Source of the DNA: Bacteroidota bacterium
Lineage (GTDB): Bacteria; Bacteroidota; Bacteroidia; B-17B0; Aurantibacillaceae
Direction: 5' to 3'
NCBI GenBank assembly: GCA_021323535.1
Contig: JAJONO010000022.1
Coordinates: 1-64,000, forward strand
Length of the DNA stretch: 64,000 nucleotides
The first letter of the stretch is position 1. Each line of letters opens with the position of its first letter. This document shows, in pieces, positions 62,997 through 64,000 of the stretch. The notes under the pieces were generated by a model, which saw only the letters and a program-made list of their open reading frames with translations, was not told where the DNA came from and searched no databases. The translations under genes and the position numbers were made by a program.

Positions 62997-63061
62997 ATAA
63001 AAAGATTTAATTAGTAAATATAAAAAGGAGAAAGCCTCGACAAACCGTCGGGGCTTTTTTT
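62969..63061 (+). promoter_or_regulatory. Attenuator-like antiterminator/terminator switch
   Basis: Terminator: AAAGCCTCGAC (63031-63041), loop AAACC, GTCGGGGCTTT (63047-63057), followed by more T. Antiterminator: GAGGCTTTCT (62969-62978) is perfectly complementary to AGAAAGCCTC (63029-63038), which overlaps the left arm of the terminator, so the two structures exclude each other. A ribosome finishing the leader ORF would cover the left antiterminator arm and favour termination. The next features downstream are the hairpins and tRNA-like genes, with no protein gene before the window end. Confidence 0.65.
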
Positions 63062-63159
63062 ATTGCAGGTATCAGATGCAATAAGTACCCAAAGTAAAGT
63101 AGACAAAAGCTACTTCTGAAAAAAATAAATTTTCAGTTGCTTGGAATAGTCTTGCCTGT

Positions 63160-63195
63160 CCTGAAGCGAAGTTGCAAAGTAACTTCTACTTCAGG
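63160..63195. repeat. Bulged hairpin H1
   Basis: Outer stem CCTGAAG/CTTCAGG (63160-63166 with 63189-63195), bulged T at 63187, inner stem GAAGTT/AACTTC and a 7-base loop. The pair next to the bulge is C opposite A here, a mismatch compared with other copies. Confidence 0.75.
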
Positions 63196-63215
63196 GCCGA
63201 TAAAAAAATTAATCC

Positions 63216-63247
63216 TGAAGTGTAATTCTGTAAGAATTTCTGCTTCA
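63216..63247. repeat. Bulged hairpin H2
   Basis: TGAAG/CTTCA, T-G wobble next to the bulged T (63241), G-C, one T-T mismatch, then AATTCT/AGAATT closing a 3-base loop GTA. Confidence 0.8.
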
Positions 63248-63261
63248 CGGAAAAATATTAA

Positions 63262-63301
63262 TCATGAAGCGAAATTTTTGAAAAAAATTTCTGCTTTATG
63301 A
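63262..63301. repeat. Bulged hairpin H3, ends at the class II tRNA
   Basis: TCATGAAGC/GCTTTATGA with one G-T pair, bulged T at 63292, inner stem GAAATTTTT/AAAAATTTC. The last paired base is 63301, and the tRNA-like gene starts at 63302. Confidence 0.8.
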
Positions 63302-63384
63302 GCTGGTTTCGCATAGCGGTCGATTGCGCCTGCCTTGTAAGCAGGAGACGAAAGTCCACGGGAGTTCAAATCTCTCAACCAGCT
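63302..63384 (+). tRNA. tRNA-like gene, anticodon TGT (Thr), class II with long variable arm
   Basis: Acceptor GCTGGTT/AACCAGC is perfect. T8 and C9 precede a short D-stem (GCA/TGC) with a GG-containing loop. Anticodon stem CCTGC/GCAGG holds loop CTTGTAA, anticodon TGT at 63336-63338. T-arm GGGAG-TTCAAAT-CTCTC, discriminator T at 63384. The region between anticodon and T-stems is 14 bases and forms GAC-GAAA-GTC, a class II variable arm. Normal bacterial tRNA-Thr is class I; only Ser, Leu, Tyr and Sec tRNAs normally carry such an arm. CCA is not encoded. Confidence 0.75.
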
Positions 63385-63385
63385 C

Positions 63386-63462
63386 TGCGTAGTGAAGGAG
63401 TGGTCGTCCTTACTGGCCTCATAAGCCAGGTATCATGAGTTCGAATCTCATCTACGCTACCA
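63386..63462 (+). tRNA. tRNA-Met(CAT), initiator-like, with encoded CCA
   Basis: Acceptor GCGTAG/CTACGC pairs after a 1:72 T-T mismatch; D-stem AAGG/CCTT gives A11:T24; anticodon stem CTGGC/GCCAG with loop CTCATAA, anticodon CAT at 63420-63422; T-arm ATGAG-TTCGAAT-CTCAT; discriminator A followed by CCA. The unpaired 1:72 and purine 11:pyrimidine 24 are bacterial initiator features, but the anticodon stem has G29, G30, C31 rather than three G:C pairs, so initiator identity is not certain. It could also be tRNA-Ile2 (CAT read after lysidine). Confidence 0.85.
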
Positions 63463-63497
63463 TGAAGCAGAAATCAACATTTCGCTTCATGGTAGCG
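63455..63497. repeat. Bulged hairpin H4 (inverted orientation), runs into the tRNA-Met 3' end
   Basis: CGCTACCATGAAGC pairs with GCTTCATGGTAGCG (14 bp), bulged A at 63469, then GAAAT/ATTTC and loop CAAC. The left arm includes the last acceptor bases plus ACCA of the CAT tRNA (63455-63462). The bulge is on the left arm, so this copy is the reverse complement of the others. Confidence 0.85.
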
Positions 63498-63513
63498 AGG
63501 ACCAAACGTTGTT

Positions 63514-63553
63514 CGTGGTGAAGCGAACGACGAAGGAGTTCTGCTTCACCACG
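63514..63553. repeat. Bulged hairpin H5, overlaps the start of the GAT tRNA-like gene
   Basis: CGTGGTGAAGC/GCTTCACCACG (11 bp), bulged T at 63542, inner GAAC/GTTC and a 9-base loop. Its last two bases are the first two bases of the tRNA-like gene at 63552. Confidence 0.8.
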
Positions 63554-63628
63554 GTAAGTAACCCCTCTGCCTGATACGCAGAATAAAGGTAACGGTTGAA
63601 AATACATGTTCGAATCATGTCTTACCGA
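63552..63628 (+). tRNA. tRNA-like gene, anticodon GAT (Ile), no D-arm
   Basis: Acceptor CGGTAAG/CTTACCG is perfect (63552-63558 with 63621-63627), discriminator A. Anticodon stem TCTGC/GCAGA with loop CTGATAC, anticodon GAT at 63573-63575. T-arm ACATG-TTCGAAT-CATGT is perfect. Only 7 bases (TAACCCC) separate the acceptor and anticodon stems, so no D-arm can form, while 21 bases lie between anticodon and T-stems. AACC (63560-63563) could pair with GGTT (63594-63597), making a different core helix. D-armless tRNAs are known from animal mitochondria; this may be functional, or a decayed gene. Confidence 0.6.
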
Positions 63629-63631
63629 CTT

Positions 63632-63671
63632 GCAGTGAAGTGAAATTGCGTAGCGATTTCTACTTGACTGC
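63632..63671. repeat. Bulged hairpin H6
   Basis: GCAGTGAAGT pairs with ACTTGACTGC (one G-G mismatch), bulged T at 63661, inner GAAAT/ATTTC and an inner TGC/GCG mini-stem. Begins 3 bases after the GAT tRNA-like gene. The pair next to the bulge is T-A here, C-G in H3-H5. Confidence 0.8.
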
Positions 63672-63682
63672 TCAAAAAAAAC

Positions 63683-63715
63683 TGAAGTGTAATCCTGAAA
63701 AGGATTTCTACTTCA
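63683..63715. repeat. Bulged hairpin H7
   Basis: TGAAGT/ACTTCA, bulged T at 63709, G-C, T-T mismatch, AATCCT/AGGATT, loop GAAA. Closest to H2 in form, with a different inner stem that keeps pairing. Confidence 0.8.
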
Positions 63716-63761
63716 TGGAAAAAGAAAGCACAACTCCAAACTGATTGCTTCATCATTCAAA

Positions 63762-63795
63762 GGTGAAACGAAAGGCAAAGGAGTTCTGCTTTACC
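63762..63795. repeat. Bulged hairpin H8, one base before the GTT tRNA-like gene
   Basis: GGTGAAAC pairs with GCTTTACC (one G-T pair, one A-C mismatch), bulged T at 63787, then GAA/TTC and a loop. Shares GGAGTTCTGCTT with H5. The weakest copy. Confidence 0.65.
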
Positions 63796-63796
63796 G

Positions 63797-63869
63797 GGAC
63801 GAGAAGCTCATGTGGATGAGCGACTGATTGTTAATCAGAGGGTAGCAGGTTCGAATCCTGCATTGTCCG
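63797..63869 (+). tRNA. tRNA-Asn-like gene, anticodon GTT
   Basis: Acceptor GGACGAG/ATTGTCC pairs except G7:A66 and one G-U; D-stem GCTC/GAGC with a GG loop; anticodon arm ACTGA-TTGTTAA-TCAGA with an A27:A43 mismatch, anticodon GTT at 63830-63832; variable GGGTA; T-arm GCAGG-TTCGAAT-CCTGC; discriminator G. The anticodon region is normal for bacterial tRNA-Asn. Odd points are A at position 8 (almost always T) and the two stem mismatches. CCA is not encoded. Confidence 0.8.
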
Positions 63870-64000
63870 CCTAAGTTCGCCATAGCAAACTCCGACGGAT
63901 GCAATCCGCAAGAAGAGTGTAAGCGACCTTCGAAAGCGAATTACGTTCAGAATATTTTTTAAATGTTCTGTGAAATAGAAACTGGGAAAAGAAATTTCCC
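63870..64000. other. Structured tail of the tRNA array, cut by window end
   Basis: No gene is visible. AAGTTCGC (63873-63880) can pair with GCGACCTT (63923-63930) around a CGGAT-GCA-ATCCG hairpin; CAGAATATTT/AAATGTTCTG (63948-63970) forms a 10-bp hairpin with one G-T pair; GGGAAA/TTTCCC closes at base 64000. These do not follow the H1-H8 design, and the array may continue beyond the window. Confidence 0.5.

Noticed and set aside
63302-63384. tRNA-Tyr(GTA) reading of the first tRNA
   Set aside because: Shifting the loop by one base to expose GTA breaks the CCTGC/GCAGG anticodon stem; the TGT reading keeps it.
63160-63795. Hairpins H1-H8 as Rho-independent terminators
   Set aside because: None is followed by a T tract, several directly precede tRNAs, and all share one bulge.
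63160-63869. CRISPR array
   Set aside because: Repeats are palindromic and of unequal length and spacing, with no constant direct repeat and no cas genes in view.
62650-64000. Prophage or integrative element carrying tRNAs
   Set aside because: No integrase, phage or plasmid gene is visible in the window; it cannot be excluded beyond base 64000.

Overview
The window looks like a chromosomal segment of a Bacteroidota bacterium. Direct signs are repeated TAnnTTTG promoter -7 boxes (for example at 3652, 39233, 43006, 47822 and 53154), a C-terminal type IX secretion (T9SS) sorting domain, a PorP/SprF-like protein, outer-membrane proteins with carboxypeptidase-like N-terminal domains, many TTG starts before lipoprotein or secretion signals, and little use of Shine-Dalgarno sites. 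I cannot place it below phylum with confidence. No phage, plasmid or transposase gene was seen.

Layout. 1-11.1 kb: folB end, an outer-membrane receptor-like protein, guanylate kinase, a DUF1571/LysM protein, small envelope and lipoprotein genes, and a CPA2-type cation/proton antiporter. 11.2-19.7 kb, minus strand: a SUF iron-sulfur assembly operon (sufA, sufB, a GT39 glycosyltransferase, sufC, sufD, sufS, sufE, a four-helix-bundle protein, a DUF59 protein, DUF2480) with a clear -33/-7 promoter at its head. 19.9-25.5 kb, mostly plus: periplasmic binding protein, RDD membrane protein, DUF3109, RmlD-like reductase, flippase, dUTPase. 25.5-34.3 kb, minus: TPR proteins, PorP/SprF, pgeF, pyruvate kinase, and a split transketolase with a von Willebrand A protein between its halves. 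34.4-51.9 kb, plus: lipoprotein, ychF, AIM24-like protein, topoisomerase IV parE and parC with three lipoprotein genes between them, glycosyltransferase, methyltransferase and two DUF3857-type proteins. 52-59.2 kb: anmK, acyl-CoA dehydrogenase and a run of poorly known small genes. 59.2-62.7 kb: a large secreted pappalysin-type (M43) protease interrupted near its start by a frameshift.

The most unusual part is 62.85-64.0 kb. A promoter-like box and a 39-codon ORF lead into an attenuator-like structure, followed by an array of four tRNA-like genes (anticodons TGT, CAT, GAT, GTT) interspersed with eight imperfect hairpins. The hairpins share one design: a TGAAGY/RCTTCA outer stem, one bulged T (bulged A in the single inverted copy), and an inner stem starting with a G-C pair. 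They abut or run into tRNA ends. The tRNA-like genes are themselves odd: a class II tRNA with a Thr anticodon, an initiator-like CAT tRNA, a GAT tRNA without a D-arm, and a GTT tRNA with A at position 8. The array runs to, and may continue past, the window end.

Intergenic regions also carry several families of inverted repeats built from reused phrases, listed as repeats.
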